Notes under the pieces: generated by a model
What the model was told of the DNA's origin: nothing
Database searches by the model: none
The model's input: the letters and a program-made list of their open reading frames with translations, nothing else
Translations under genes and position numbers: made by a program
NCBI GenBank assembly: GCA_002308615.1
Contig: DBWC01000033.1
Location: 1 to 25,238 of the forward strand
Length of the DNA: 25,238 nucleotides
Reading direction: 5' to 3'
Source: Clostridiales bacterium UBA1248
Lineage (GTDB): Bacteria > Bacillota > Clostridia > Oscillospirales > CAG-272
Shown here: positions 14,225-22,381 of the stretch, one piece after another
Position numbering within the stretch: position 1 is the stretch's first letter
How the letters are laid out: every line of letters begins with the position of its first letter

Positions 14225-17173
14225 TCACGTGTCTTTCGGCTCTTCGGTATTCTCCGTCTCCGGCGGTTGTTCTTCCGCGTTTTCTGTCGGCGTTTCCGTC
14301 TCCGGCGGGGGGAGCGGCGCGCCGGACGTCGCGGCTTTGAGCGCCGCGAGCTTGGCTTTGCGCCTCTTTCTGTCGTTCTTTATATCCTTATAAAGTCCGA
14401 AGCCGACCGCGGTGAGACCGATTATCGCCAGCACTCCGCCGATCATGAAGCCCTGCGGCGTAAACGACAGCTCTACAGTATGCTCGCCCTCCGGCACCTC
14501 GAACGCCAGAAGCGCTCCGAACACCTTGTTGTTCGCCTTATAATCGCCTTCCGTGCTGACCGCTTCGTTCAAATTGACTTTCTTTCCGTCCACCTTTACG
14601 GTCCAGCCCTTGTCAAACGGTATGGACGTATACATCATCGTATCGCCCTTTGCCATATTGACCGTCGCCTTTATCTTCGTATCCGAGAAATACGTTATAT
14701 CCGGCAGGCTTGCGGACAGCTCTTTATACGCTTCTTCAAACGTGTTCTGATTGAAATAATAAACGTAACCGGTGTTTTTGTAAACGTAGAGGTTTCCGGC
14801 GGAATCCTTCATCACTATTTCAAGCGTTATATCGTCGCCGGCGTTGAACGTGCCGAGATAATACATCGTATGCGTGTCGTTTGTGAGATAGTTGAAGGAT
14901 TTGAGCGTGGTCGTCGATCCGTCGTCCTTATGCTTCTTTATCCTTACGAGCGTGTCGCGCGGATAATCGGACGGCAGATGGAAGTAGACCTCTCCGTCCT
15001 TTTCGACCGTGAAATCTATCGTGAGCGTCGGATCCTTGACGTCGCCCTTGCTCCACTTTCTGTGCTTACCGGACGAGGCTATGGACACGCCGTCCGGCGA
15101 TTTGATATTGTTCTCGCCGGATACGAGCGTCTCGTACACTTCCACCTTACGTCCGAGCATCGACGATATCATGGAATTGAGCACGTCGGGCGCTGAATAT
15201 TCGCTTTGTATATCGTATTTCTGTATATCGGATGATACGCCGAACATTATGGGCAGCGCATACTCGTTTTTGTATGCGTAAAGCATATTCTTTTCGGGAT
15301 CGTAATCCTCGTCCGTCACGTCTTCGCCGAGCTTTGTCGGATCCATTTCCGCCATATACTGCGTATACCCGGACGGAAGCTTGCCGGACTCCTTGTCAAG
15401 CACGTATTTTATGCCGAGAAGCGAGTCGTTGACTATATTTCCGCCCACGTATCTTGACCAGTGGGATTTTGACGCGTAGCCCATTTTGTTGAGCAGCTTT
15501 ATGACGGAGGCGTTAAGCGTTGAGGTGGAGTTTGAGATACCTCTGATCCTTAACGTCATATTGTCGTTTACTTTTCTGTGTACGATCTTTTCCATACGGT
15601 AAAGCGTATCGTCGCTTTCCTGTACGGAGCGCGTTATGCCGGACCAGCGTTCCATAAACGTCACGTAGCTTTCACGCGTTGAATAATACACGTCCTCGTG
15701 CAGTCTGAATACGTCGTACACGCCGTTTGCCATAAGCTCAAAGCATACGACGCCGAGCACGATAGCCGTCGCGGCTTTCTTCCTGTGCGCCGCCGCCCAC
15801 AGCACGGCTAAAATTATGCCGAGCATAGCGAGCGAGAACCATATGGTAAACAGATTATGGATGTATGTGAATTCTTTATCCGACGCGCGTTTTATCGTAA
15901 AATACGAATCCGGCATCGCCTGTACCAGGACGATAAGCACGCCGATGACGCCTCCGCACCCGAGCACCGCCCGGTAGAGGCGCCCGTCAAGCGCCCGGAA
16001 GGCTTCGTACGCAAAGACTATAACAAGGAAACAGAACATGTAACTGTATCTGTAATTGAGCCAGTTAGGTTTCTGCAGACCGTGCCAGAACAAGTCGATC
16101 GTCGTTGCGGAAAACGAGAGTATCATAACGGCGAGTATGATTCCGCTCATTATCTTTTCTCTGCCCTTTATGTTCTTTGACACGAAATACACGGGTAAAA
16201 GCACAAGACATATAAGACCGCAGTATATGAACGGCAGACCGACCGGCCGCACCGTGTCGTATGAGTTCGGCAGCATCTGCGTGAATATTTTTATGAAATC
16301 AAATTTCGCGTCAAACGCGTAGGACGGATTCTGGAAAGTGTTTTTGCCGAACTGTAATGAGAAATACGTGGGGATTATTATGACCGACGCTATCATCGCG
16401 GCTATAACGGAATATATAAGCCATTTATAGAACGCGACGAAGAATTTCTCAAAGCTCTTGAAGGAATATTTGCTTAAATAGTAATAGAAGAAGTAAAGCG
16501 TGCAGAATATCGCCGTCATCCAGCCGATATAGAAGTTGGATATGAAGCTAAGCGCCAGGACGATGCAGTATAAATACGGTCTGCCCCGCTTGATTATCCT
16601 CTCGATGCCGAGACAGATTATGGGAAGATAGATGAGCGAATCTATCCACATAGTATTGTGCGCCTGGACCACCGCGTAGCTCGATAAAGCGTAGCACGTT
16701 GAGAAAATAACTATATTGAGCGGCTTTGACGGGCGGCTCTTATGCAGATAATAAGCAAACGTGAAGCCGCTTGAGCCGACCTTCAACAGCGTTATCCACA
16801 AAAGAAATTCCGTTATGCCGTTTTCCGGGAAGAATACGGACAGAAGAGCAAAAGGAGAAGCCACGTAATACGCGTATATGCCGGAGAATTCTCCGCCGAG
16901 CGAACGGAACCACGTGTAAAACGGGCTTCCGTGTCCCTGGAATATATCGCGCATAGCCTCAAAGAAGTAAACGTACTGACCGTTAAGATCGAGCACGAGC
17001 ACCGACTTCTCGGTTATCGGGTACACGCCTTTTATCATGAATATCGCCCACATTATGACGAGCGGCAGGAAAAACGCCCCTATGAGATAGAAGCTTCTGC
17101 CGTTGATAAAGCGGTAAATAAATCGCGTTACCCTGTTTGTCCCTTTTTCGATTTTTAATTGCGGTGCCGTCAT
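14225..17173 (-). CDS. YfhO family multi-pass membrane protein (GT-C-like)
   Basis: A 982-residue protein. The N-terminal half has about 12 hydrophobic segments starting at SFYLIGAFFLPLVIMWAIFM. A large soluble, probably extracytoplasmic region follows (about 480-905), then a last membrane segment (VLAIIGLTAVGFGLY) and a Lys/Arg then Pro/Glu/Thr-rich tail. This is the layout of the YfhO family (PF09586), which includes Firmicutes proteins that transfer sugars from undecaprenyl carriers onto teichoic acids or other envelope polymers. An early loop has DLNGQYVYFFEAMRDIF, as in the family, with the acidic residue of GT-C enzymes. ATG 17173 overlaps the dus stop (ATGA) and AGAGGAT lies about 10 bases upstream. 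No CsbB or GtcA partner is in the window, so acceptor and donor are unknown. Confidence 0.85.
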   Translation of the reverse strand: MTAPQLKIEKGTNRVTRFIYRFINGRSFYLIGAFFLPLVIMWAIFMIKGVYPITEKSVLVLDLNGQYVYFFEAMRDIFQGHGSPFYTWFRSLGGEFSGIYAYYVASPFALLSVFFPENGITEFLLWITLLKVGSSGFTFAYYLHKSRPSKPLNIVIFSTCYALSSYAVVQAHNTMWIDSLIYLPIICLGIERIIKRGRPYLYCIVLALSFISNFYIGWMTAIFCTLYFFYYYLSKYSFKSFEKFFVAFYKWLIYSVIAAMIASVIIIPTYFSLQFGKNTFQNPSYAFDAKFDFIKIFTQMLPNSYDTVRPVGLPFIYCGLICLVLLPVYFVSKNIKGREKIMSGIILAVMILSFSATTIDLFWHGLQKPNWLNYRYSYMFCFLVIVFAYEAFRALDGRLYRAVLGCGGVIGVLIVLVQAMPDSYFTIKRASDKEFTYIHNLFTIWFSLAMLGIILAVLWAAAHRKKAATAIVLGVVCFELMANGVYDVFRLHEDVYYSTRESYVTFMERWSGITRSVQESDDTLYRMEKIVHRKVNDNMTLRIRGISNSTSTLNASVIKLLNKMGYASKSHWSRYVGGNIVNDSLLGIKYVLDKESGKLPSGYTQYMAEMDPTKLGEDVTDEDYDPEKNMLYAYKNEYALPIMFGVSSDIQKYDIQSEYSAPDVLNSMISSMLGRKVEVYETLVSGENNIKSPDGVSIASSGKHRKWSKGDVKDPTLTIDFTVEKDGEVYFHLPSDYPRDTLVRIKKHKDDGSTTTLKSFNYLTNDTHTMYYLGTFNAGDDITLEIVMKDSAGNLYVYKNTGYVYYFNQNTFEEAYKELSASLPDITYFSDTKIKATVNMAKGDTMMYTSIPFDKGWTVKVDGKKVNLNEAVSTEGDYKANNKVFGALLAFEVPEGEHTVELSFTPQGFMIGGVLAIIGLTAVGFGLYKDIKNDRKRRKAKLAALKAATSGAPLPPPETETPTENAEEQPPETENTEEPKDT

Positions 17174-18129
17174 AATTTAAGATCCTCTTCTATACTATCA
17201 ATAATATTTATCATCTCGTCCGCTGTCGCAGCGGTGTTCATTTTCTGTCTTAAAGACGCGGATCCGGGCATACCTTTTGTATACCAAGCCATGTGTCTTC
17301 TGCCCTCGCAGACGCCCGTGCGCTCTCCTTTTGATCCGATAAGGAGCAGTAAATGTTTTTTTGCGGCGGCAAGCCTGTCCCTTGCCGCCGGCTCCGCGTA
17401 AGGCGTGCCGTCAAGTCCGGCGCGTATCCGCTCGAACACGAACGGATCTCCGAGCGCCGCCCTGCCTATCATGAGCGCGTCCGCGCCCGTAATTTCAAAC
17501 GTACGTTTTGCCGAATCCGCGTCCGTTATATCTCCGTTTGCGATAACTGGTATGCGTACCGCCGTCTTTGCCTTTGCTATGCTTTCCAAATCAAGCGTGC
17601 CGGGCATATACATATCCTGCCGCGTCCTTCCGTGTATGCAGACGGCGGATGCGCCGGATTCCTCCGCTATTTTACATATTTCCGCGCAGTTTTTATGCTC
17701 TTTGTCCCAACCCGTGCGCATTTTTACCGTCACGGGAACGGGCGATACCTTAACAGCCGCCTCGATTATTTTCCCGGCGAGCAGCGGGTCGCGCATCAGC
17801 GCCGAGCCGTCCCCGCCCGATACGACTTTTCTTACCGGACAGCCCATGTTTATATCGAACGCGCGCGGTTTGACGACGGCTTTATCGTATAAGACCTTTA
17901 CCGCGTTTGAGATCATCTCAGGGGCGTGCCCGAATATCTGTACCGCGCAGTCTTCCTCTCCGTCGTCCGTCGACGCCAGCGCAAACGTCTTTTTATCGTT
18001 ATACCATACCGCCGCGGCGGATACCATTTCCGTAACGCAGCCGTCGGCTCCGTGCTCGCGGCACATACGGCGCATCGCGCTGTCCGCGGCGCCCGCCATA
18101 GGCGCTAAAAACAATTTGATCCTGTTCAT
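17170..18129 (-). CDS. dusB: tRNA-dihydrouridine synthase (DusB-like)
   Basis: A 319-residue flavoenzyme that reduces specific uridines in tRNA to dihydrouridine with FMN and NAD(P)H. Visible motifs are FLAPMAG (7-13), TEMVSA, FDINMGCP with catalytic C97, VTVKMRTGWD (FMN-contacting Lys), CIHGRTRQDMY, ANGDI and IGRAALGDPFVF. Length and motif order fit DusB. The open frame extends upstream to 18186, but AGG sits 9 bases before the ATG at 18129 and the enzyme fold begins directly after; an ATG two codons upstream (18135) is also possible. It overlaps the YfhO gene by ATGA, so the two are co-expressed, with no obvious functional link. I could not define its promoter in the AT-rich 18130-18256. 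Confidence 0.93.
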   Translation of the reverse strand: MNRIKLFLAPMAGAADSAMRRMCREHGADGCVTEMVSAAAVWYNDKKTFALASTDDGEEDCAVQIFGHAPEMISNAVKVLYDKAVVKPRAFDINMGCPVRKVVSGGDGSALMRDPLLAGKIIEAAVKVSPVPVTVKMRTGWDKEHKNCAEICKIAEESGASAVCIHGRTRQDMYMPGTLDLESIAKAKTAVRIPVIANGDITDADSAKRTFEITGADALMIGRAALGDPFVFERIRAGLDGTPYAEPAARDRLAAAKKHLLLLIGSKGERTGVCEGRRHMAWYTKGMPGSASLRQKMNTAATADEMINIIDSIEEDLKL

Positions 18130-18256
18130 ATCCATATACCTATACATTTTATATTTTACATTGGAATTATTAAAATGAAATGACAATATTATTTAACAAT
18201 ATTAAATTTACGCCGCTTTTTATATATCAAATTTCGCGCAATTTTTATAAATAAGA

Positions 18257-18285
18257 TTGACAGACGCGGAAATATATGATAAAAT
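18257..18285 (+). promoter_or_regulatory. Sigma-A-type promoter of the zinc-ribbon/TPM operon
   Basis: TTGACA (18257-18262), a 17-base spacer ending in TGA, and TAAAAT (18280-18285). Start expected near 18292, 28 bases before the chosen start codon. Confidence 0.85.
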
Positions 18286-18319
18286 ATATACAGAAAAAGA
18301 TACGGAAAGGATGATCTAT

Positions 18320-19504
18320 ATGGCAGATACCGTAAAATGCCCCGGCTGCAACGCCGACGTACCGGCAGGCCGGAAATTCTGTGAATTCTGCGGCTACGAT
18401 ATGCGACAGGCCGGGACTCCGAAAAAGCCGGAGAGCGAAAGGATAGAGGAATACAAATGTCCCGCCTGCGGCGCCGCTCTTGTGTTCTCCACGCAAAGCG
18501 GCAAATTAAGATGCAACAGCTGTGATAACGAGTACGACGTAGGTACGATAAAACAGTACCAGAGCAACAAGACGGAAGCTGAATTCAAGTGGGATAAGAA
18601 TTACGCAAATTCGCTTGATCAGACGCTGCCGGAAATGACGTCGTATATCTGCAAATCCTGCGGCGCGGAGATTATAACCGACGGAACGACGGCGGCGACC
18701 CACTGCCCGTACTGCGACAATGAAGTCATTATTACGGAAAAACTGACCGGCGCGCTGCGCCCCAACGGCGTTATCCCGTTCAAGATCGACAAAAAGGGTA
18801 TAAAGGAAAAGATACAGCAGTTCTGCAAAGGTAAGAAGCTTTTGCCGAAAAACTTCTTTACCGATAAAAAGATAGACGAGGTGCAGGGCGTTTACGTTCC
18901 CGTATGGCTCTTTGACGGAAAGCTGGACGGCACGGTCTTGCTTGACGGAACCACGTCGTCAAGCTATACGACCGGAAACTACAGATATACCGAGACAAGG
19001 CACTATCTCATTCAGTGCGACGGCGGTATGAGTTTTTCGCGCGTACCCGTTGACGGCTCCGAAAAGATGCCGGACGATCTTATGAACAGCATAGAGCCGT
19101 TCGACTATTCGCAGATCGTTCCGTTTGACGGTCAGTATCTCTCCGGATTTTTAGCCGACAGATACGACAAAGGCCCGGACGACAGTATCCCGACCGCTTC
19201 TCAGCGCATGATGAACAGCGCGGTCAACGCTTTTGCAAAATCCGTGCCGAATTACTCCGTCACGCTGCGCAACAACGGGTTGAACCTCACCGATCCCTCG
19301 GTAAAATACGTGCTTCTGCCCGTTTATCTGTTCAACTGCACGTACGCCGGCAAAAAATACCGCTTTGCGATGAACGGACAGACAGGCAAGCTTGTGGGCG
19401 AGCTTCCGATAGACAAAGCGAAAAAGAGACTGTACTTCTGGCTGCCGTTCCTTATCACGGCTATTCTGGTCTTTCTCTTCATACTGTTCATAATGGGGAG
19501 GTAA
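18320..19504 (+). CDS. TFIIB-type zinc-ribbon membrane-anchored protein
   Basis: A 394-residue protein with three zinc ribbons at the N-terminus: C7/C10/C21/C24, C47/C50/C65/C68 and C111/C114/C129/C132. A folded region without recognised motif follows (about 140-360), then one C-terminal membrane helix (YFWLPFLITAILVFLFILFIM), placing the ribbons in the cytoplasm. Proteins of this build are frequently encoded directly before a TPM-domain protein in Firmicutes, as here (4-base gap), so they probably act together at the membrane; the role is not established. I start at ATG 18320 with GGAAAGG about 8 bases upstream. The open frame upstream begins inside the promoter, and ATG 18311 overlaps the ribosome site. 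Confidence 0.85.
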   Translation: MADTVKCPGCNADVPAGRKFCEFCGYDMRQAGTPKKPESERIEEYKCPACGAALVFSTQSGKLRCNSCDNEYDVGTIKQYQSNKTEAEFKWDKNYANSLDQTLPEMTSYICKSCGAEIITDGTTAATHCPYCDNEVIITEKLTGALRPNGVIPFKIDKKGIKEKIQQFCKGKKLLPKNFFTDKKIDEVQGVYVPVWLFDGKLDGTVLLDGTTSSSYTTGNYRYTETRHYLIQCDGGMSFSRVPVDGSEKMPDDLMNSIEPFDYSQIVPFDGQYLSGFLADRYDKGPDDSIPTASQRMMNSAVNAFAKSVPNYSVTLRNNGLNLTDPSVKYVLLPVYLFNCTYAGKKYRFAMNGQTGKLVGELPIDKAKKRLYFWLPFLITAILVFLFILFIMGR

Positions 19505-19508
19505 CGGC

Positions 19509-20366
19509 ATGAAAAAGATATTATCCGTTATTTGCGTGACCGTTATCCTCGCAGCGCTGCTTTTGCCCGCCGCGCTCGCCTCGTCGCTTCCGTCGTGGTA
19601 TCCGGACGATATACACGCTGAAAGATTCCACGGCAAAAATCTGCCGCACGTCGTCGACTACGCGGATATTTTCACAGACTCTGAGGAAGAAGCACTCTCG
19701 AGAAAAATCGAAGCGTATATAAACAAATACAGCTACGACCTCGTTATCGTTACAGACGTGTCAAACTACGGCATAGGAAATATCGAGGAACAGTACGCGA
19801 TAGATTTCTATTATTATAACGGCTACGGGTTTGACGACGATTATACCGGCTCCGTCATATATCTGAATATGGATCCGTACGACCGCTACGTATCGAACGT
19901 CGGCACCGGAAAGATCGAGAAATATTATACGTCAAGTGCGGTCAACAAGATGCAGGATCAGACGTATCCGTATCTCAGAGACGGCAATTACGCCCAGGCG
20001 ATGTCTTTGAATATAGATCTGATAGACGAGCTGACGGCTAACGGCAAGATCGCAACGAAGCTTTCCGCAGGCGACTACATAGCTTACGGCGGTATATCCG
20101 CGGTGATCGGTCTTATCGTCGGCGCTATCGTATCCGGTCGCGCTAAAGCAACGATGAACAACGTAAAATTTGCGCGCTACGCAAACGATTATATCGTGAA
20201 CAACAGCTTCAAATTAAGAAACGTTACGGAAACGTTCTTGTATAAAAACGTTGTCAAGACGTACATCCCGCCGTCCAGCAGCAGCGGAGGCGGAAGCTCT
20301 TATCACGGCGGATCTCACTCGTCGGGCGGCGGCGGATCGTTCTCCGGCGGAAGCAGACATTTCTGA
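19509..20366 (+). CDS. TPM-domain protein, secreted and membrane-anchored
   Basis: A 285-residue protein. A signal sequence (1-24, ICVTVILAALLLPAALAS) precedes a TPM domain (about 45-185): HVVDYADIFTDSEEEALSRKIEAY, then YDLVIVTD, then SVIYLNMDPYDRYVSNVGTG. TPM domains occur in photosystem repair protein TLP18.3 and many bacterial envelope proteins; phosphatase activity has been reported for some. A membrane helix (about 195-213, AYGGISAVIGLIVGAIV) leads to a cytoplasmic part ending in a Gly/Ser-rich tail (SSSGGGSSYHGGSHSSGGGG), the usual family ending. It follows the zinc-ribbon gene by 4 bases and the next gene starts 2 bases after its stop. Confidence 0.88.
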   Translation: MKKILSVICVTVILAALLLPAALASSLPSWYPDDIHAERFHGKNLPHVVDYADIFTDSEEEALSRKIEAYINKYSYDLVIVTDVSNYGIGNIEEQYAIDFYYYNGYGFDDDYTGSVIYLNMDPYDRYVSNVGTGKIEKYYTSSAVNKMQDQTYPYLRDGNYAQAMSLNIDLIDELTANGKIATKLSAGDYIAYGGISAVIGLIVGAIVSGRAKATMNNVKFARYANDYIVNNSFKLRNVTETFLYKNVVKTYIPPSSSSGGGSSYHGGSHSSGGGGSFSGGSRHF

Positions 20367-20368
20367 TA

Positions 20369-21079
20369 ATGAAGCTGCGAATAATGACTTTCAATATTCA
20401 GCATTGTCTGAATTATATTGAAAGACACATAGATTTTCCGCTGTTTGCAAAAACGATCTCGGACTCCGGCGCCGATATAGTCGGCTTGAACGAGGTGCGC
20501 GGCAAAGGCGCGCATCCGGACTATGAGGAGCAGGCGCTCATATTAGCCGGACTTGCCGGGTATAAGTATCATTACTTTGCCCGTGCGATAGATTTCAACG
20601 GCTGCGATCCGTACGGCAACGCCGTGCTGTCGAAATATCCTATAATCTCGGAAGAGACCGTAATGATCCCCGATCCGGAGCCGAAAAGATACGGCGGCTA
20701 TTACGAAACGCGCTGTATCGCAAAGCTCGTCATAGACACAGGCGTACCGCTTACCGTTTTATCAACGCATTTCGGTCTCAACCGCGACGAGCATGAAAAC
20801 GCACGCGACGCGGTGCTGAAAACGATAGCGGACAGCCGCTGCGTTCTGATGGGCGATTTCAACGTTACGCCGGAATCGGATATACTGACCCCGATAAGAG
20901 ACCGTATGCGCGACGCATCGGAAGGATACGGCGATATGTTCAGTTTCCCGTCCGACAAGCCGGACAGAAAGATAGATTATATCTTCGTGTCTAAAGATAT
21001 AAGCGTACTGTCCGCAAGCGTTCCGGCTCTGACGGTATCGGACCACCGTCCGCATACGGCGGATATAGATATAATATAA
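20369..21079 (+). CDS. Endonuclease/exonuclease/phosphatase family hydrolase
   Basis: A 236-residue metal-dependent phosphoesterase. The full active-site set is visible: N9 (MTFNIQH), E42 (LNEVRG), H134 (LSTHFGL), D163 and N165 (MGDFNVTPES), D203 (KIDYIFVS), D225 and H226 (VSDHRPH). There is no signal peptide, so it acts in the cytoplasm. The family covers DNA repair nucleases, phosphodiesterases and lipid or inositol phosphatases; substrate cannot be read from sequence. It lacks the DNA-binding features of ExoA/APE enzymes that I know. It starts 2 bases after the TPM stop and is the last gene of the operon. Confidence 0.9.
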   Translation: MKLRIMTFNIQHCLNYIERHIDFPLFAKTISDSGADIVGLNEVRGKGAHPDYEEQALILAGLAGYKYHYFARAIDFNGCDPYGNAVLSKYPIISEETVMIPDPEPKRYGGYYETRCIAKLVIDTGVPLTVLSTHFGLNRDEHENARDAVLKTIADSRCVLMGDFNVTPESDILTPIRDRMRDASEGYGDMFSFPSDKPDRKIDYIFVSKDISVLSASVPALTVSDHRPHTADIDII

Positions 21080-21080
21080 C

Positions 21081-21107
21081 AACAGGGGTCGTATATGCCT
21101 CCTGTTT
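21081..21107 (+). terminator. Weak terminator after the phosphoesterase gene
   Basis: AACAGG (21081-21086) pairs with CCTGTT (21101-21106), extended by a GG/CC pair next to a one-base bulge, followed only by a TTTGAT tract. A plausible but inefficient terminator between convergent genes. Confidence 0.4.
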
Positions 21108-21146
21108 GATTATATTCAGATCCTTGCGGTTTCGTTTGAGCGACAA

Positions 21147-21170
21147 AAGCGGCGGGAGCAAGCCCCCGCC
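21147..21170 (-). terminator. Terminator of the flavodoxin transcript
   Basis: On the - strand GGCGGG/CCCGCC-type arms (21151-21170) close a small loop and are followed by GCTTTTGT, a short T tract. Located 12 bases after the flavodoxin stop. Confidence 0.6.
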
Positions 21171-21181
21171 CTGCCTTGATC

Positions 21182-21676
21182 TTACGTCAGATCATTTATC
21201 ATATCACAGAATTTTTTGATCTTTTCCTCGTTTTCCCCGCTCGGCTTGTCCTTCGGGTCAACGAGTACGAGCTCCGCTTCAAAAGACGGGATCTCAAGGA
21301 GTTTTTTCAGCTTTTCCGCGGCTTTATCCGCTCCGCCGCCGCTGAAGCAGGTAAAAAGCGCGATCTTTTTGCCTTTAAGAGCATCTTTGTTGTCGCAGAC
21401 GAACGTGCGCAAGGGCGGCGTTATATTGCTTGCCCAGACGGGCGTACCGAGTATGACAAGATCATAATCATCGGCTTTAAAATCATACGGCAGAAGCTTC
21501 GGCTTCTCGCCGAACACGGCGCTTTTCCCGCCCCATAAAAACTTCTTCGCGCCCTTGTCGGGATACGCCTTGTCCGGCGCTATGCGCAGAACGTCCGCGC
21601 CCGTCACCTCCGCTATCTTGTTCGCGGCGTACTCCGTGTTACCGAGCATTGAATAGTATACGATTATTTTTCTCAT
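21182..21676 (-). CDS. Flavodoxin family protein
   Basis: A 164-residue flavodoxin-like fold. It opens MRKIIVYYSMLGNTEYAA, whose SMLGNT (9-14) is the FMN phosphate loop. LVILGTPVWASNITPPLRTF (about 74-93) is the second FMN-contacting loop, and KIALFTCFSGGGADKA is the third strand and loop. Such small FMN proteins act as electron carriers or quinone/menaquinone-type reductases, including HemG-like and multimeric flavodoxins. AAGGAAG lies about 10 bases upstream of ATG. It starts 14 bases after the stop of the small membrane protein and probably shares its promoter. Confidence 0.9.
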   Translation of the reverse strand: MRKIIVYYSMLGNTEYAANKIAEVTGADVLRIAPDKAYPDKGAKKFLWGGKSAVFGEKPKLLPYDFKADDYDLVILGTPVWASNITPPLRTFVCDNKDALKGKKIALFTCFSGGGADKAAEKLKKLLEIPSFEAELVLVDPKDKPSGENEEKIKKFCDMINDLT

Positions 21677-21690
21677 AAATTTATTCTTCC

Positions 21691-22083
21691 TTATATTATG
21701 TCATATTTTCTGTCTGTCACCGCTTTTACGATAACCGATACCGTACCTATCAGAGCTGTAACTGCAGCTCCGGCGATCAGAAGAATTATTCCTATCGTAT
21801 AAGACATCCCGTCGTCGCTTATAAAATGCGTATAAAGATACGTCGACAGCGCGTTTGCCGCGGCGATGGATATAACAAGTTCAGCGGAGAGGATCAGCAG
21901 CCGCGGCCAGTCTTTTGCAAACTTCAGATTTGCCATTGATAACGCTATGATAAGCGCCGCATATACGGGTATTTCAACCGGCCCGCCGTATCTGTATATA
22001 AGCGCGGCAACTCCGACAGGCAGCAAATTCAAAAAAACAAGCAGTATACAGACCGGTAATCTGTAATTTGTATTTTCTTCCAT
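21691..22083 (-). CDS. Small four-helix membrane protein, function unknown
   Basis: A 130-residue protein with four predicted membrane helices (about 10-30, 37-53, 62-83, 93-118) and short charged ends. I do not recognise the family. AAAGGAGG sits about 8 bases before ATG 22083 and a perfect-consensus promoter lies immediately upstream, leaving a leader of only about 14 bases, so high constitutive expression is expected. It is the first gene of a two-gene unit with flavodoxin. Confidence 0.7.
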   Translation of the reverse strand: MEENTNYRLPVCILLVFLNLLPVGVAALIYRYGGPVEIPVYAALIIALSMANLKFAKDWPRLLILSAELVISIAAANALSTYLYTHFISDDGMSYTIGIILLIAGAAVTALIGTVSVIVKAVTDRKYDII

Positions 22084-22103
22084 ATCGTCTATCCTCCTTT
22101 TTT

Positions 22104-22132
22104 ATTATATCACAATCAAACCGCGTTGTCAA
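22104..22132 (-). promoter_or_regulatory. Perfect-consensus sigma-A promoter
   Basis: On the - strand: TTGACA (22127-22132), a 17-base spacer ending in TGA, and TATAAT (22104-22109). All twelve hexamer bases match consensus and the extended -10 is present. Confidence 0.93.
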
Positions 22133-22135
22133 TAT

Positions 22136-22172
22136 AAAACGGGGACGCCTGCCTCAAAGCAAGCGTCCCCGT
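22136..22172 (-). terminator. Terminator of the small Cys-rich peptide gene
   Basis: A perfect 10-bp stem ACGGGGACGC/GCGTCCCCGT (22139-22148, 22163-22172) around a 14-base loop, followed on the - strand by TTTTAT. The T tract ends 3 bases before the -35 box of the next promoter. Confidence 0.85.
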
Positions 22173-22178
22173 GGCTCT

Positions 22179-22292
22179 TCATCTTCCTCTTCCGCGGCAG
22201 CCGTCGCAGTTACAGTAACAGAAAAGTATAAGCGCGATTATAATGATGAACCATATATTATCATCGTCAAAAATATCGCATAAGCAGCTCAT
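22179..22292 (-). CDS. 37-residue Cys-rich single-pass membrane peptide
   Basis: This small gene opens MSCLCDIFDDDNIWFI, has one hydrophobic helix (WFIIIIALILF) and ends in a short tail with CYCNCDGC and Arg/Gly residues; six of 37 residues are cysteine. GGAGG lies 7 bases before ATG 22292, which supports this start over the longer open frame to 22373. A promoter-like pair and a strong terminator flank it. Similar short proteins (Cys, acidic patch, hydrophobic helix, Cys-rich tail) are common in Clostridia without known function, as I recall. Confidence 0.75.
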   Translation of the reverse strand: MSCLCDIFDDDNIWFIIIIALILFCYCNCDGCRGRGR

Positions 22293-22344
22293 TATAAGAC
22301 CTCCGAAAATTAGTATAGAGCACGTATTTTCCGTCTCCGATATT

Positions 22345-22373
22345 ATAATATGCTTACGCTGATTTTTTGTCAC
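22345..22373 (-). promoter_or_regulatory. Probable promoter of the Cys-rich peptide gene
   Basis: On the - strand: GTGACA (22368-22373), a 17-base spacer and TATTAT (22345-22350), each one base off consensus. It lies just past the end of the upstream wall-hydrolase-like gene. Confidence 0.55.
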
Positions 22374-22381
22374 AGACCGCG

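Noticed and set aside
14267..15196. 309-residue + strand frame
   Set aside because: Antisense to the YfhO gene, Arg-rich, no motif.
18130..18256. Promoter for dus
   Set aside because: Several TTGTTA or TTGTCA sites occur on the - strand, but none has a good -10 box at 16-18 bases.
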